This document shows, one piece after another, positions 56,385 to 64,000 of a stretch of 64,000 nucleotides of DNA. A program made the translations under genes and the position numbers. This DNA comes from Alginatibacterium sediminis (GTDB taxonomy: Bacteria > Pseudomonadota > Gammaproteobacteria > Enterobacterales > Celerinatantimonadaceae), in contig NZ_RAQO01000004.1 of NCBI RefSeq assembly GCF_003610775.1, forward strand, positions 869,755 to 933,754. The letters run 5' to 3'. The notes under the pieces are model-generated. The model worked only from the letters and a program-made list of their open reading frames with translations, made no database searches and was not told where the DNA came from. Positions within the stretch are counted from its first letter, which is position 1; each line of letters starts with the position of its first letter.

Positions 56385-56622
56385 GTTTTCGATAATCGCT
56401 TCCTTTATGGTTCATCGTTAGCCGAATTAACAGTGTATGTTATTGTTGGTTTGTGACAAAAACAAATGATAGATGAAAGTCGCAAGCATACTCCAAAACA
56501 ACACTTACCCAACAAAACAACGCACTTGTCATTACAGCTTATAGGGATGACATGGATCGAAATTGCTGTTAGCTTCATTTCTTTAGCTTGTTTAAGCATT
56601 TAACTACAATCGTCGAGCATTC

Positions 56623-57243
56623 ATGGACAGTTCTATTCTTTTGATTTTTATCCCAACTTTCTTCTTTGTTTCTATCACACCAGGTATGTGTATGACCTTG
56701 GCTTTAAGCCTCGGTATGAGTATTGGTTACAAGCGTACTTTATGGATGATGGCAGGAGAATTAGTTGGTGTTGCTGTAGTTGCAGTGGCTGCCGTTCTGG
56801 GGGTTGCAAGTGTCATGTTGCAATACCCGTGGGCATTTACAGCCTTTAAGATTATCGGCGCTAGTTACCTTGGCTACTTGGGTATTCAAATGTGGCGTTC
56901 GCGTGGCAAATTAGCCATGAGTGCTGAACAGCAAACTGTAGCAGTCGATAAAGACTGGGATTTAGTTGCTCAAGGATTTGTGACTGCAATCGCGAATCCT
57001 AAAGGATGGGCGTTTATGATTTCACTACTACCGCCATTTATCAACGCAGAATTAGCTCTAGCCCCGCAACTTGCTGTATTAGTTGGAATTATTCTGGTAT
57101 CTGAGTTTGTGTGCATGAGCTTATACGCCAGTGGCGGCAAAGGACTTAAAAAGCTACTAGGTCAGGCAGAAAACGTACGATTGATGAATAGGATAGCTGG
57201 CTCACTAATGATGGCTGTCGCCATCTGGTTACTTGTGGCTTAA
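56623..57243 (+). CDS. LysE/RhtB-family amino-acid exporter
   Basis: A 206-aa inner-membrane protein with about six helices. The N-terminal family motif is FVSITPGMCMTLALSLGMSI followed by GYKRTLWMMAGELVG; a second conserved segment is GFVTAIANPKGWAFMISLLP. Members export amino acids such as lysine, threonine or homoserine lactone. Substrate cannot be specified. Confidence 0.88.
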   Translation: MDSSILLIFIPTFFFVSITPGMCMTLALSLGMSIGYKRTLWMMAGELVGVAVVAVAAVLGVASVMLQYPWAFTAFKIIGASYLGYLGIQMWRSRGKLAMSAEQQTVAVDKDWDLVAQGFVTAIANPKGWAFMISLLPPFINAELALAPQLAVLVGIILVSEFVCMSLYASGGKGLKKLLGQAENVRLMNRIAGSLMMAVAIWLLVA

Positions 57244-57414
57244 CAACTAACTTTGCGGTGTTTGGCAAGTACTATAAAAGAGATGCTAACTGAATAAACA
57301 CCTCTACAAAAGAAGCTGGGTTCAGGCTAGCTCTTTGAATTTAAATTAAGCATCACGTATCAATACGCCATCATTCGTCTATTATCTAGACCGTATAATT
57401 TATGTAAAAGAGTT

Positions 57415-57443
57415 CCTCCATGAGACTCTTTTAGTGATAGCAC
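57415..57443. terminator. Hairpin downstream of the LysE-family gene
   Basis: TAAAAGAGT (57415-57423) and ACTCTTTTA (57435-57443) form a 9-bp stem, extended by an inner CTC/GAG pair. It could end the rightward transcript. The T tract is short, so the call is moderate. Confidence 0.5.
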
Positions 57444-57492
57444 CAAGGTTCTCAACTAACAACGAGTTGTCCATTACCCAGTCCAAAACGAA

Positions 57493-57520
57493 AAAACCAC
57501 TGAATGAGCTCAGTGGTTTT
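57493..57520 (-). terminator. fadE terminator
   Basis: AAAACCACTGA and TCAGTGGTTTT form an 11-bp stem with a 6-nt loop. On the minus strand it is followed by six T. It lies 32 nt after the fadE stop. Confidence 0.87.
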
Positions 57521-57551
57521 GGTACGAGTTATGTCTTACGTGCGAATGAAA

Positions 57552-59879
57552 CTATACCTCTAGCGCCTGCTTAGCTTTCAAACTGGCGTTATTACCTTCC
57601 AATACACCGGGTTCGAAGTGATCAACCTGAATGGCTTGGAAACGTAAACGGTCAGCTTCAACCAGCTGAGCGGCTTGGCCATCGTCAATGATTCCAGCAT
57701 CAAGTGCTAACTGAGCAAGCTCATCCATTGGGATTTTACGCGGTAGTTTTTTCTCACGTTGCGCTTTGGTAATAATTTTTTCTAGCGGCTGAACTTTCGC
57801 CATTGCTAAAAATGCTTCTTCTATTACTCCAACAGCATCGCCTTTACCACCAGCAATTTGGCAAAGCGAAGTCAAACGTTCGCGGTCTTCACCTGGTGTC
57901 ATCATAGTTACACAAATATCATGACAATGTTCATCGTTAGGCATTTCAAAACGATTTCCAAACGGGAATACTACGCGTTTAAGAATATTTGCGACCACGC
58001 GATTCGGGAAGTTCTTAAAATAGCCATCAAAAGCCTGACCAATTTCAAACAAGTTACGCTCAATAGCCCATTTTACAAACGGTAAATCTGCGCTACGACT
58101 GCCTTCATCTTGGAAATACTTCAGGGTAGCTGACGCTAGGTAGAGATGACTGAGTACATCGCCTAAACGTGCAGATATTCGCTCTTTACGTTTGAGGTCA
58201 CCGCCCATGATTAACATAGAGAAATCAGCACACAAGGCAAGACCTCTACTCATACGGCTCAATTGACGATAGTAAACAGCTGTTTCGCCGTTGACAGGGC
58301 TGGAATTAAAACGGGCGCCACTTAGACCTTGCCATAAGCTGGCAAAGAAGTTTCCGGTACCAAAGGCTATATGTTTAAGCAGCACTTGGTCAAACTGATT
58401 CAAACCTGCTTCTTCGTCTGGATTTGACGCCGCTTGTAACTCTTTAAGTACATACGGGTGACAACGAGTCGCGCCTTGACCGAAGATCATCAAGTTACGC
58501 GTCAAGATATTTGCGCCTTCAACAGTAATCGCAACCGGAACACCATTATAAGCATGACCTAAATAGTTAAGTTCGCCGAGTTGTATTGCGCGGCCAGCGT
58601 GAATATCCATTGCGTCATTTAGTACAGTACGTGCCATTTCAGTCATGTGGTATTTAGAAATAGCTGTCACAATTGCTGGACTTTGGTCCAAATCAATAGC
58701 GCCAGCGGTCATACGACGCGTGGCCTCTAACTGATAAGTCATACCACCAATACGACCTAATGCTTCTTCAACACCTTCGAATTTACCAATCGACAAACCA
58801 AACTGTTTGCGTACATAAGCATATGCACTGGTAGCACGTGAGCTCATGTGTCCAACTGCGGTGCCCAGTGCAGGTAGCGAAATTCCGCGACCAGCAGACA
58901 GGCATTCAACTAGCATGCGCCAACCTTTACCGGCGAACTCAGGACCACCGATAATCCAATCAATTGGAATAAACACATCTTTACCAAAGGTCGGGCCGTT
59001 CATAAAGGCTAAACCAAGTGGAAAGTGCCTATCCCCTACCCTGACACCCGGATGGTCACAAGGAATTAGGGCGCAGGTAATACCTATGTCTTTGGTTTCC
59101 CCAAGTAAAGAATCTGGATCAAACAATTTAAAAGCAAGACCTAGCACTGTTGATGCTGGTGCTAAGGTGATGTAGCGCTTGTTCCAATTTAAACGAATAC
59201 CAAGTACTTGTTCGCCTTGATAATCACCCATGCAGACTATGCCTTTGTCTGGAATTGCACCAGCGTCGCTTCCCGCTTCGGGGCCAGTTAAGGCAAAGCA
59301 AGGCACATCGGTACCATTGGCTAGATTAGGTAACCAACGTTGTTTTTGCTCATCGGTACCATAGTGCATCAATAGCTCACCAGGACCTAAAGAGTTAGGA
59401 ACCATTACCGTTACCGCAACTGACAAACTGCGAGTTGCGATTGTAGTTACAATCGTTGAATTGGCAATGGCGGAGAATTCGCGTCCACCAAAGCTCTTTG
59501 GAATAATAAGTGCGAAGAAGCCTTGAGTTTTAAGATAATTCCATACCTCTTCAGGTAAATCGCGCTGGTTTTGCACAATGTCGAAGTCATCAATCATCTT
59601 AAGTAAGGTCGTAACTTGCTCATCTAAGAAGGCTTGTTCGTCTTCGCGCAAAGTTGGCTTTGGGTAGTTATGAAGGGTTTCCCAGTTAGGCTTGCCAGCG
59701 AAGAGTTCGCCGTCCCACCAAACTGAGCCAGCTTCCATCGCTTCTTGTTCGGTCTGTGACAAAGGCGGTAGTATCTTCTTAAAAATCCCAAAAATTGGTT
59801 TAGTGAAGAATCGTTTGCGCGTCTCCGGGATTGCCATAAGCACCCCGATTGCAATCAGTAGTAAGAGTAAAATTTCCAT
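57552..59879 (-). CDS. fadE: Acyl-CoA dehydrogenase FadE
   Basis: 775 aa, catalysing the first step of fatty-acid beta-oxidation. An N-terminal membrane-associated stretch (about 2-16, hydrophobic) is followed by the acyl-CoA dehydrogenase domains: LPEEVWNYLKTQGFFALIIP, then CFALTGPEAGSDAGAIPD and YRQLSRMSRGLALCADFSM. It is slightly shorter than E. coli FadE (814 aa). It lies 35 nt downstream of psrA on the same strand, so the two are probably co-transcribed and controlled by fatty-acid state. Confidence 0.94.
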   Translation of the reverse strand: MEILLLLLIAIGVLMAIPETRKRFFTKPIFGIFKKILPPLSQTEQEAMEAGSVWWDGELFAGKPNWETLHNYPKPTLREDEQAFLDEQVTTLLKMIDDFDIVQNQRDLPEEVWNYLKTQGFFALIIPKSFGGREFSAIANSTIVTTIATRSLSVAVTVMVPNSLGPGELLMHYGTDEQKQRWLPNLANGTDVPCFALTGPEAGSDAGAIPDKGIVCMGDYQGEQVLGIRLNWNKRYITLAPASTVLGLAFKLFDPDSLLGETKDIGITCALIPCDHPGVRVGDRHFPLGLAFMNGPTFGKDVFIPIDWIIGGPEFAGKGWRMLVECLSAGRGISLPALGTAVGHMSSRATSAYAYVRKQFGLSIGKFEGVEEALGRIGGMTYQLEATRRMTAGAIDLDQSPAIVTAISKYHMTEMARTVLNDAMDIHAGRAIQLGELNYLGHAYNGVPVAITVEGANILTRNLMIFGQGATRCHPYVLKELQAASNPDEEAGLNQFDQVLLKHIAFGTGNFFASLWQGLSGARFNSSPVNGETAVYYRQLSRMSRGLALCADFSMLIMGGDLKRKERISARLGDVLSHLYLASATLKYFQDEGSRSADLPFVKWAIERNLFEIGQAFDGYFKNFPNRVVANILKRVVFPFGNRFEMPNDEHCHDICVTMMTPGEDRERLTSLCQIAGGKGDAVGVIEEAFLAMAKVQPLEKIITKAQREKKLPRKIPMDELAQLALDAGIIDDGQAAQLVEADRLRFQAIQVDHFEPGVLEGNNASLKAKQALEV

Positions 59880-59914
59880 AATCTATCCTTGGGTATACAT
59901 TGTTTTTTGTTATT

Positions 59915-60559
59915 TTAATCGAGGGTCAAAGGGCCTATCGGTGCGCCAACGCCGGCACATAAATAGGGTAAAACTTTATAAATAAGTGATTCAATATTTA
60001 CCTTTTCACCATAGTCAGATGCAGCAATATCACGTAAAGCAGCACTTGAAGCCATGGTGAAAATTACGGTGCCTAAGGTAAAGTGTAGACGCCAAAACAT
60101 GTCAACGGGACTCAGTTCAGGGTAGGCTCTACTAACCACTTGACGGAATTTATCAATGGTCTGCCCAAAATTCTGGGTAATGTAACGACGTAAGTGGCCT
60201 TGCTCATCAGTGTAGCCGCGTCCGAGCAACAGTAAAAACATCGCTGTGCCATGTTGTTGTATACGATTCATTTCCAATAAAGGTTTAGCAAAGGATGCAA
60301 ATACCTGGTTTAGATTTGGCGCCTCGGCACTGTCTAGGTGAACTTGCATCGCCTCGTCAACCAATGGCATAAAAGCATCCAAATAGCGGCGTAACACCGC
60401 TTGGATTAGCTCTTTCTTGCTGCCAAAATGATAATTTACCGATGCCAAATTCACATCAGCATGCGAGGTAATCAAACGCAGCGATGTATCCGTAAAGCCT
60501 CTTTCGGCAAACAGCCTCTCTGCGGTATTTAGGATCTTGTCCTTCGTCGCTATTCTCAA
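59915..60559 (-). CDS. psrA: PsrA-like TetR-family regulator of fatty-acid metabolism
   Basis: 214 aa. The N-terminal TetR HTH, AERLFAERGFTDTSLRLITS then VNLASVNYHFGSKKELIQAV, is close to Pseudomonas PsrA. The C-terminal ligand domain is typical of the family. PsrA binds long-chain fatty acids or acyl-CoA and represses beta-oxidation genes. It precedes fadE and has a PsrA-type operator in its own promoter, which suggests autorepression. Confidence 0.88.
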   Translation of the reverse strand: MRIATKDKILNTAERLFAERGFTDTSLRLITSHADVNLASVNYHFGSKKELIQAVLRRYLDAFMPLVDEAMQVHLDSAEAPNLNQVFASFAKPLLEMNRIQQHGTAMFLLLLGRGYTDEQGHLRRYITQNFGQTIDKFRQVVSRAYPELSPVDMFWRLHFTLGTVIFTMASSAALRDIAASDYGEKVNIESLIYKVLPYLCAGVGAPIGPLTLD

Positions 60560-60613
60560 GTTAGTTTCCTATAAGGTAAACTGAGCTAAGCATCTGCTTG
60601 CGCCACAGCATTT

Positions 60614-60627
60614 AAAACACATGTTTG
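60614..60627. promoter_or_regulatory. PsrA-type operator
   Basis: AAAAC-ACAT-GTTTG agrees with the G/CAAAC-N(2-4)-GTTTG/C PsrA consensus except for the first base. It lies 55 nt upstream of the psrA start, between psrA and cmoA. Consensus recalled from Pseudomonas work. Confidence 0.6.
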
Positions 60628-60658
60628 AAATCTACGTTTAAAAATCTAAGCTGTCAAA

Positions 60659-60764
60659 TATTTGTTAAAATTGCGTTTGTATTTTGTGAGCATAAGCCTG
60701 CATACCATTACGACCGCATCTTTGTTAAAATTGCTTTTTTATGCTTCTGGATAACCTGCATGCC
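60659..60764 (+). repeat. 60-bp-period direct duplication covering the cmoA promoter and start
   Basis: Two copies of a 44-46-nt unit begin at 60661 and 60721. Both start TTTGTTAAAATTGC and share the later segment ending CCTGCAT(A/G)CC. Each contains an extended -10-like TGTTAAAAT (60663 and 60723). The second copy runs into the cmoA start codon. The duplication has diverged, so it is not recent. Confidence 0.8.
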
Positions 60765-61491
60765 TTCTACCGATACCTTGTTTTCTAAACCACTACCTCA
60801 GTTAGGTGAGTTTTGCTTTGATGAACAGGTGGCATCCGTGTTTCCAGATATGATTAAACGCTCTGTTCCTGGTTATCAAGATATCGTCAATACAATTGCT
60901 AGACTTGCTGCTCGCCATCACATCAAAGGCAGCAACATATATGACCTGGGCTGCTCACTTGGTGCGTGTACCCTAAGCATGCGCCGCGCCGTAACTCAGG
61001 AAGGTAAAATAATTGGAGTGGATAACTCGCAGGCCATGCTTGAACGATGCCAGAGCCATCTGGATGCATTTCGTTCGCAAATGCCTGTAGAGCTTCGATG
61101 TGAAGATATTTGTAGCACTGACATAAATCACGCTAGCGTCATTGTTCTAAATTTTACTTTGCAGTTTATCCCCTTGGCAGCACGCCAAGCCTTGTTAGAC
61201 AAAATATACCAATCCTTACTACCTGGCGGTATTGTCATCATCAGTGAAAAGTTTCAATTTGAAGATGAACTGATGCAAGAAAACATCAATGCGCTTCATC
61301 TCGACTATAAGCGCGCAAATGGCTATAGCGAGCTTGAAATTAGCCAGAAGCGAAGTTCACTCGAAAACGTGCTCATAGCGGAAACTAAGGAAGCCCATTA
61401 TTCGCGTCTGCGTAGCGCAGGTTTTTCGCATTATCAGACCTGGTATCAGTGTTTTAACTTTGGCTCGATACTAGCAATCAAGAGCGCCTGA
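60760..61491 (+). CDS. cmoA: CmoA, carboxy-SAM synthase
   Basis: 243 aa. Begins MPSTDTLFSKPLPQLGEFCF, then SVFPDMIKRSVPGYQDIV, the SAM motif YDLGCSLGACTLSMRRAV, VLNFTLQFIPLAARQALLDK, and NGYSELEISQKRSSLENVL. It makes carboxy-S-adenosylmethionine from SAM and prephenate for tRNA cmo5U34 modification. The start at 60760 matches homologues; an open frame extends upstream to 60625 but encodes a repeated peptide from the duplicated promoter. The usual partner cmoB is not next to it. Confidence 0.95.
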   Translation: MPSTDTLFSKPLPQLGEFCFDEQVASVFPDMIKRSVPGYQDIVNTIARLAARHHIKGSNIYDLGCSLGACTLSMRRAVTQEGKIIGVDNSQAMLERCQSHLDAFRSQMPVELRCEDICSTDINHASVIVLNFTLQFIPLAARQALLDKIYQSLLPGGIVIISEKFQFEDELMQENINALHLDYKRANGYSELEISQKRSSLENVLIAETKEAHYSRLRSAGFSHYQTWYQCFNFGSILAIKSA

Positions 61492-61582
61492 ACGAAAATA
61501 CAAAGAGTTTATAATTCATAGTTTTGCCTGCCCCTGCGGCTTCAGGTACACTGCCTAACATAGACATAAATAGGGACTTGTT

Positions 61583-62272
61583 TTGGCCGATTCAGATTTG
61601 GATTTTTCTACCGTTTTAGTTAGTGCAATTCATGACATGAAAAATTCATTGTTCATGCTCACTCAGAGCACCGAAACCTTAGCTAGTCAGGCTAAACTTG
61701 AACAACGTGACGATAGTGAGCAAATTGGCCGTTTGCATTACGAAGTATCTCGACTAAATGGTAGTCTGATGCAGGTTTTGGCGATGTATAGAATGAAACA
61801 CGCCAACATGCCTATAATGATTGAAGAGGTCTTTGTAGCAGAGTTTCTCGAAGATCTCATCGACAAAAATGTCACCTATACCCAGCAAACAGAAGTTGAA
61901 CTCACTCTTGAAGCAGACCCTGATCTAGCTTGGTATTTTGATGAGTCTTTAGTGAGCTTCATGCTCAATGATATTATCGTGAACGCAATTCGTTATACCC
62001 ATTCAAAAATTAAGATTTCTGCACACTTGGTCGATAACAAATTATGTCTACAGGTTGAAGATGATGGTCAAGGCTATCCGCAGAATATTTTAGACTTTAG
62101 CAATGGCGCACAACCTGCGACCGCCGATTTCGTAAAATTTAGAAGTGGGCTTGGTATGTATTTGGCTAGAGTCATCGCTAAAGCACATACGAACAAGCTT
62201 ATTGAAGGTGATATTGAACTCAGCAACGATGGCGCATTAGGTGGCAGTGTATTTCGAGTATATTTGCCTTGA
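61583..62272 (+). CDS. Soluble sensor-less histidine kinase (HATPase)
   Basis: 229 aa with no membrane segment or input domain. A short DHp-like helix carries the candidate phospho-acceptor H17 in VSAIHDMKNSLFMLTQS. The HATPase domain has the N-box VSFMLNDIIVNAIRYT, a G1 box DDGQGYP, and a G2 box FRSGLGMYLA. Its minimal size suggests it is regulated by a partner protein. It starts at TTG (61583) with AGGGAC upstream. The response-regulator partner is not in the window. Confidence 0.85.
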   Translation: MADSDLDFSTVLVSAIHDMKNSLFMLTQSTETLASQAKLEQRDDSEQIGRLHYEVSRLNGSLMQVLAMYRMKHANMPIMIEEVFVAEFLEDLIDKNVTYTQQTEVELTLEADPDLAWYFDESLVSFMLNDIIVNAIRYTHSKIKISAHLVDNKLCLQVEDDGQGYPQNILDFSNGAQPATADFVKFRSGLGMYLARVIAKAHTNKLIEGDIELSNDGALGGSVFRVYLP

Positions 62273-62309
62273 TTAAAACAGTTTCGCGACCGAAGGAAAG
62301 CACAACACG

Positions 62310-63077
62310 ATGATGATTACTATTGTTCTGGTTTCAGTAGGTGCGCTATTGTTTTTAGTGATCGCTTACAATGTAACTCAACAATATAAGCAACAACGCG
62401 AAGCTGAAATGCGACGTATTGTGGCTAAGCAGAAAGCTATCGTTACAGAAAACGAAGAGATATTACTAAATTCTTCACGCTTACCATGCTCCAAAGAATT
62501 TATGTTGATGATCCATAATCGCTCTTTAAACGCATTGAAAGCCATCAAAGACGCTAACCCAAATGTCAAAGGCCTGCATAATCGTATGCGAGCGAGTCAG
62601 GCGCAAATCAAACAAATTGAGCAGAATTTTACCCCGCCAGGCGATGATGCATTTCGTGCACCAGATAATGATAAAGATGCCTTACAAATGCTGCAAGTAG
62701 TTAAAAAGATGCGGCAAGTGCTGCGCGCGGAACACTCTCGCGGTCGACTAAACACTCAAGTGTTTGTCTTGGAAGACCGCCGACTGGAATTAATGCAGCT
62801 TAAAATCAACATTGAGAATGCATTCAAACGTGCCATTGAAGCTCAAATATTACGTCAATGGGGAACCGCACGGCAGTTGCTTAATAAGAGTATTGGTGTA
62901 CTACAAAATTTGACCGACCGCGATGCATACCTAGAGCGTAAACTACAGGAGCTAATGGCTTTAAATAGTGAAATGGATGAAAACTTAAAACGCGAAGGCA
63001 GCAAAAAAACAGAGGAAGCGGCGGAGAAAGACGTCGATGAATTGGACGTATTATTCGCACCCAAGAAAAAGTGGTAA
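62310..63077 (+). CDS. Membrane-anchored coiled-coil protein of unknown function
   Basis: 255 aa, not recognised. One N-terminal membrane helix (about 2-21) is followed by a long, charged, helical region with coiled-coil character (about 24-240) and an acidic-to-basic tail (DELDVLFAPKKKW). It lies 38 nt after the histidine kinase and 5 nt before the next gene, so it is probably in one operon with both. The function cannot be predicted. Confidence 0.6.
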   Translation: MMITIVLVSVGALLFLVIAYNVTQQYKQQREAEMRRIVAKQKAIVTENEEILLNSSRLPCSKEFMLMIHNRSLNALKAIKDANPNVKGLHNRMRASQAQIKQIEQNFTPPGDDAFRAPDNDKDALQMLQVVKKMRQVLRAEHSRGRLNTQVFVLEDRRLELMQLKINIENAFKRAIEAQILRQWGTARQLLNKSIGVLQNLTDRDAYLERKLQELMALNSEMDENLKREGSKKTEEAAEKDVDELDVLFAPKKKW

Positions 63078-63081
63078 CCCG

Positions 63082-64000
63082 GTGATAACAAAAACAAGTC
63101 TACAACAGCGCTTTACTCAAGTTGAGCAAGGCGTTTATTTTATTGGTACAACCCCACCTAAACATGATACCCCGCTGGCCCAAGTTCGAGACATTGCTCA
63201 ACGCCTGTTAGAGCGCCTTAGCGACCTCGAGTTTGACGGAATCATAGTGTATGACATACAAGATGAAAGCTCTCGAACCGCGCAACAGCGCCCATTTCCG
63301 TTTAGCGCTACCCATGACGCTCGTTGGTATTCCCAATTATTGATGAATTTGTCTCAACATGCGGTGATCTGCTATCAAAGTGTCAGTCAAGCAAGTCCAG
63401 AATTGTTTATTCAAAGTTTAAGTGAAGCCAAACATCAGTATCAGTTAGAAAACTTAGTCTTAGTCGGCAGTCCTTCAAATTTGGACAAAAGCAATCTTCC
63501 ACTGGCACAAGCATACGAACTATTAGGCGCTCATTCAGAGTCCTTCCATTTGGGAGGGGTAAGCATCGCAGAGCGGCATCGCAGCAAAGGCGATGAGCAC
63601 CAACGCATATTGCATAAAACCGAGCAAGGCTGTGATTATTTTATTACCCAAGCGGTTTACGATGCCCAAGCTAGCATCGATATGCTAAGCCGCTACGCTC
63701 AAAGCTGTCGTCAGCAAAACCTTGCGCCCAAGCGTATCATTCTTACCTTTTCGCCTTGCGGCAGTGCCAAAACTTTGGAATTTATTCAATGGTTAGGCAT
63801 TAACGTACCCGAAGCGAGTCAGATTGCGATTTTGGATGCCGAGCACCCACTGCAAGCCTCGTTAAAATTGTGCCAACGCAATTTACAGTTAATTCTGGAT
63901 AGCTGTGGCGACTTAGGCATACCGCTGGGTTTAAATATTGAAAGTCTAACCAATCGCAAAGCCGAAATTGACGCCTCGATTTTGTTATATCGCTTGTTAA
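63082..64000 (+). CDS. Methylenetetrahydrofolate-reductase-like protein (partial, runs off the window)
   Basis: At least 306 codons with no stop before the window end. The sequence includes DLEFDGIIVYDIQDESSRTA, GCDYFITQAVYDAQAS and NLAPKRIILTFSPCG, in line with a TIM-barrel MTHFR-like fold that binds flavin and folate. It is not the classical E. coli MetF. The likely start is GTG at 63082, with a weak ribosome binding site. The C-terminus and the presence of further domains cannot be judged. Confidence 0.65.
   Translation, partial: MITKTSLQQRFTQVEQGVYFIGTTPPKHDTPLAQVRDIAQRLLERLSDLEFDGIIVYDIQDESSRTAQQRPFPFSATHDARWYSQLLMNLSQHAVICYQSVSQASPELFIQSLSEAKHQYQLENLVLVGSPSNLDKSNLPLAQAYELLGAHSESFHLGGVSIAERHRSKGDEHQRILHKTEQGCDYFITQAVYDAQASIDMLSRYAQSCRQQNLAPKRIILTFSPCGSAKTLEFIQWLGINVPEASQIAILDAEHPLQASLKLCQRNLQLILDSCGDLGIPLGLNIESLTNRKAEIDASILLYRLL

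Larger units (their letters stand above)
57244..57551. other. Spacer between lysE-like gene and fadE
   Basis: About 308 nt without a gene. It holds two hairpins (57415-57443 and 57493-57520) that separate the convergent genes. Nothing else was recognised. Confidence 0.6.

Noticed and set aside
56405-56599. 64-codon cysteine-rich frame upstream of the LysE-family gene
   Set aside because: It has no ribosome binding site, and lies between two divergent promoters; no family resemblance.
60625-60759. N-terminal extension of cmoA containing a repeated peptide
   Set aside because: The repeat comes from the duplicated promoter DNA and homologues start at 60760.
1-64000. CRISPR arrays, insertion sequences, rRNA operons and defence systems
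   Set aside because: No regularly spaced repeats, transposase motifs, rRNA sequences or restriction/toxin modules were found on reading.

Overview
The window is a stretch of chromosome from a marine-type gammaproteobacterium, most like the Alteromonadales or their neighbours. The evidence is the gene content: HexR with E. coli-type glucokinase, the 180-kDa NAD-glutamate dehydrogenase beside pyrD and zapC, PsrA with FadE, MaoP with HdfR, CmoA, YgiQ and a periplasmic nitrate reductase set with the small TIGR02808-like protein. Base composition is moderate and even. The only sign of recent transfer is the left edge, where a truncated radC and an AlpA-type regulator abut the 3' end of a tRNA-Ser.

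Layout. 1-0.9 kb: junction of a probable genomic island and tRNA-Ser(GGA). 1-9 kb: glk/hexR (divergent, sharing a candidate HexR operator), an orphan type IV pilin-like gene, a YdgA-like protein, YgiQ and an NAD(P)-binding DUF2867-type protein. 9.4-20 kb: a chemoreceptor, a large MscS channel, a YjjG-type nucleotidase, a polar amino-acid ABC importer with a CRP-like site and an internal terminator after the binding-protein gene, a glutathionyl-hydroquinone reductase and PutP. 20.5-30 kb: a secreted ExeM-type nuclease, a small MscS channel, maoP and hdfR (convergent), the rimK / M14 deacylase / retropepsin-like Zn-protease operon, and a lone betaine-type binding protein. 30-43 kb, all on the minus strand: deaD, dacB, pepN, DUF2835, NAD-GDH, pyrD, zapC.

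43.4-54.6 kb is the most integrated part. napFDABC plus a 45-aa membrane protein, with moaA upstream, run on the minus strand. Divergent from them is a nitrate sensor kinase and regulator pair (NarQ/NarP type), followed by a c-di-GMP response regulator, a membrane-anchored unknown protein and a phospholipase D lipoprotein. The moaA leader carries a molybdenum-cofactor riboswitch, and the nap promoter carries two fused FNR-like sites and a NarP-like 7-2-7 site. Cofactor supply, oxygen and nitrate therefore all appear to feed into one locus.

54.6-64 kb: an SlyD-like chaperone, a membrane diguanylate cyclase, a LysE exporter, psrA-fadE with a PsrA-type operator, cmoA behind a 60-bp duplicated promoter segment, a soluble histidine kinase, a membrane coiled-coil protein and the start of a methylenetetrahydrofolate-reductase-like gene cut by the window edge.

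No CRISPR array, insertion sequence, rRNA or restriction/anti-phage system was seen. The best candidates for undescribed biology are RNA or regulatory elements (interleaved inverted repeats in the gdhB-pyrD spacer, a GATC cluster at zapC, the fused FNR palindrome) and two gene sets: the RimK writer/eraser triad and the NarQP-linked GGDEF/PLD set.
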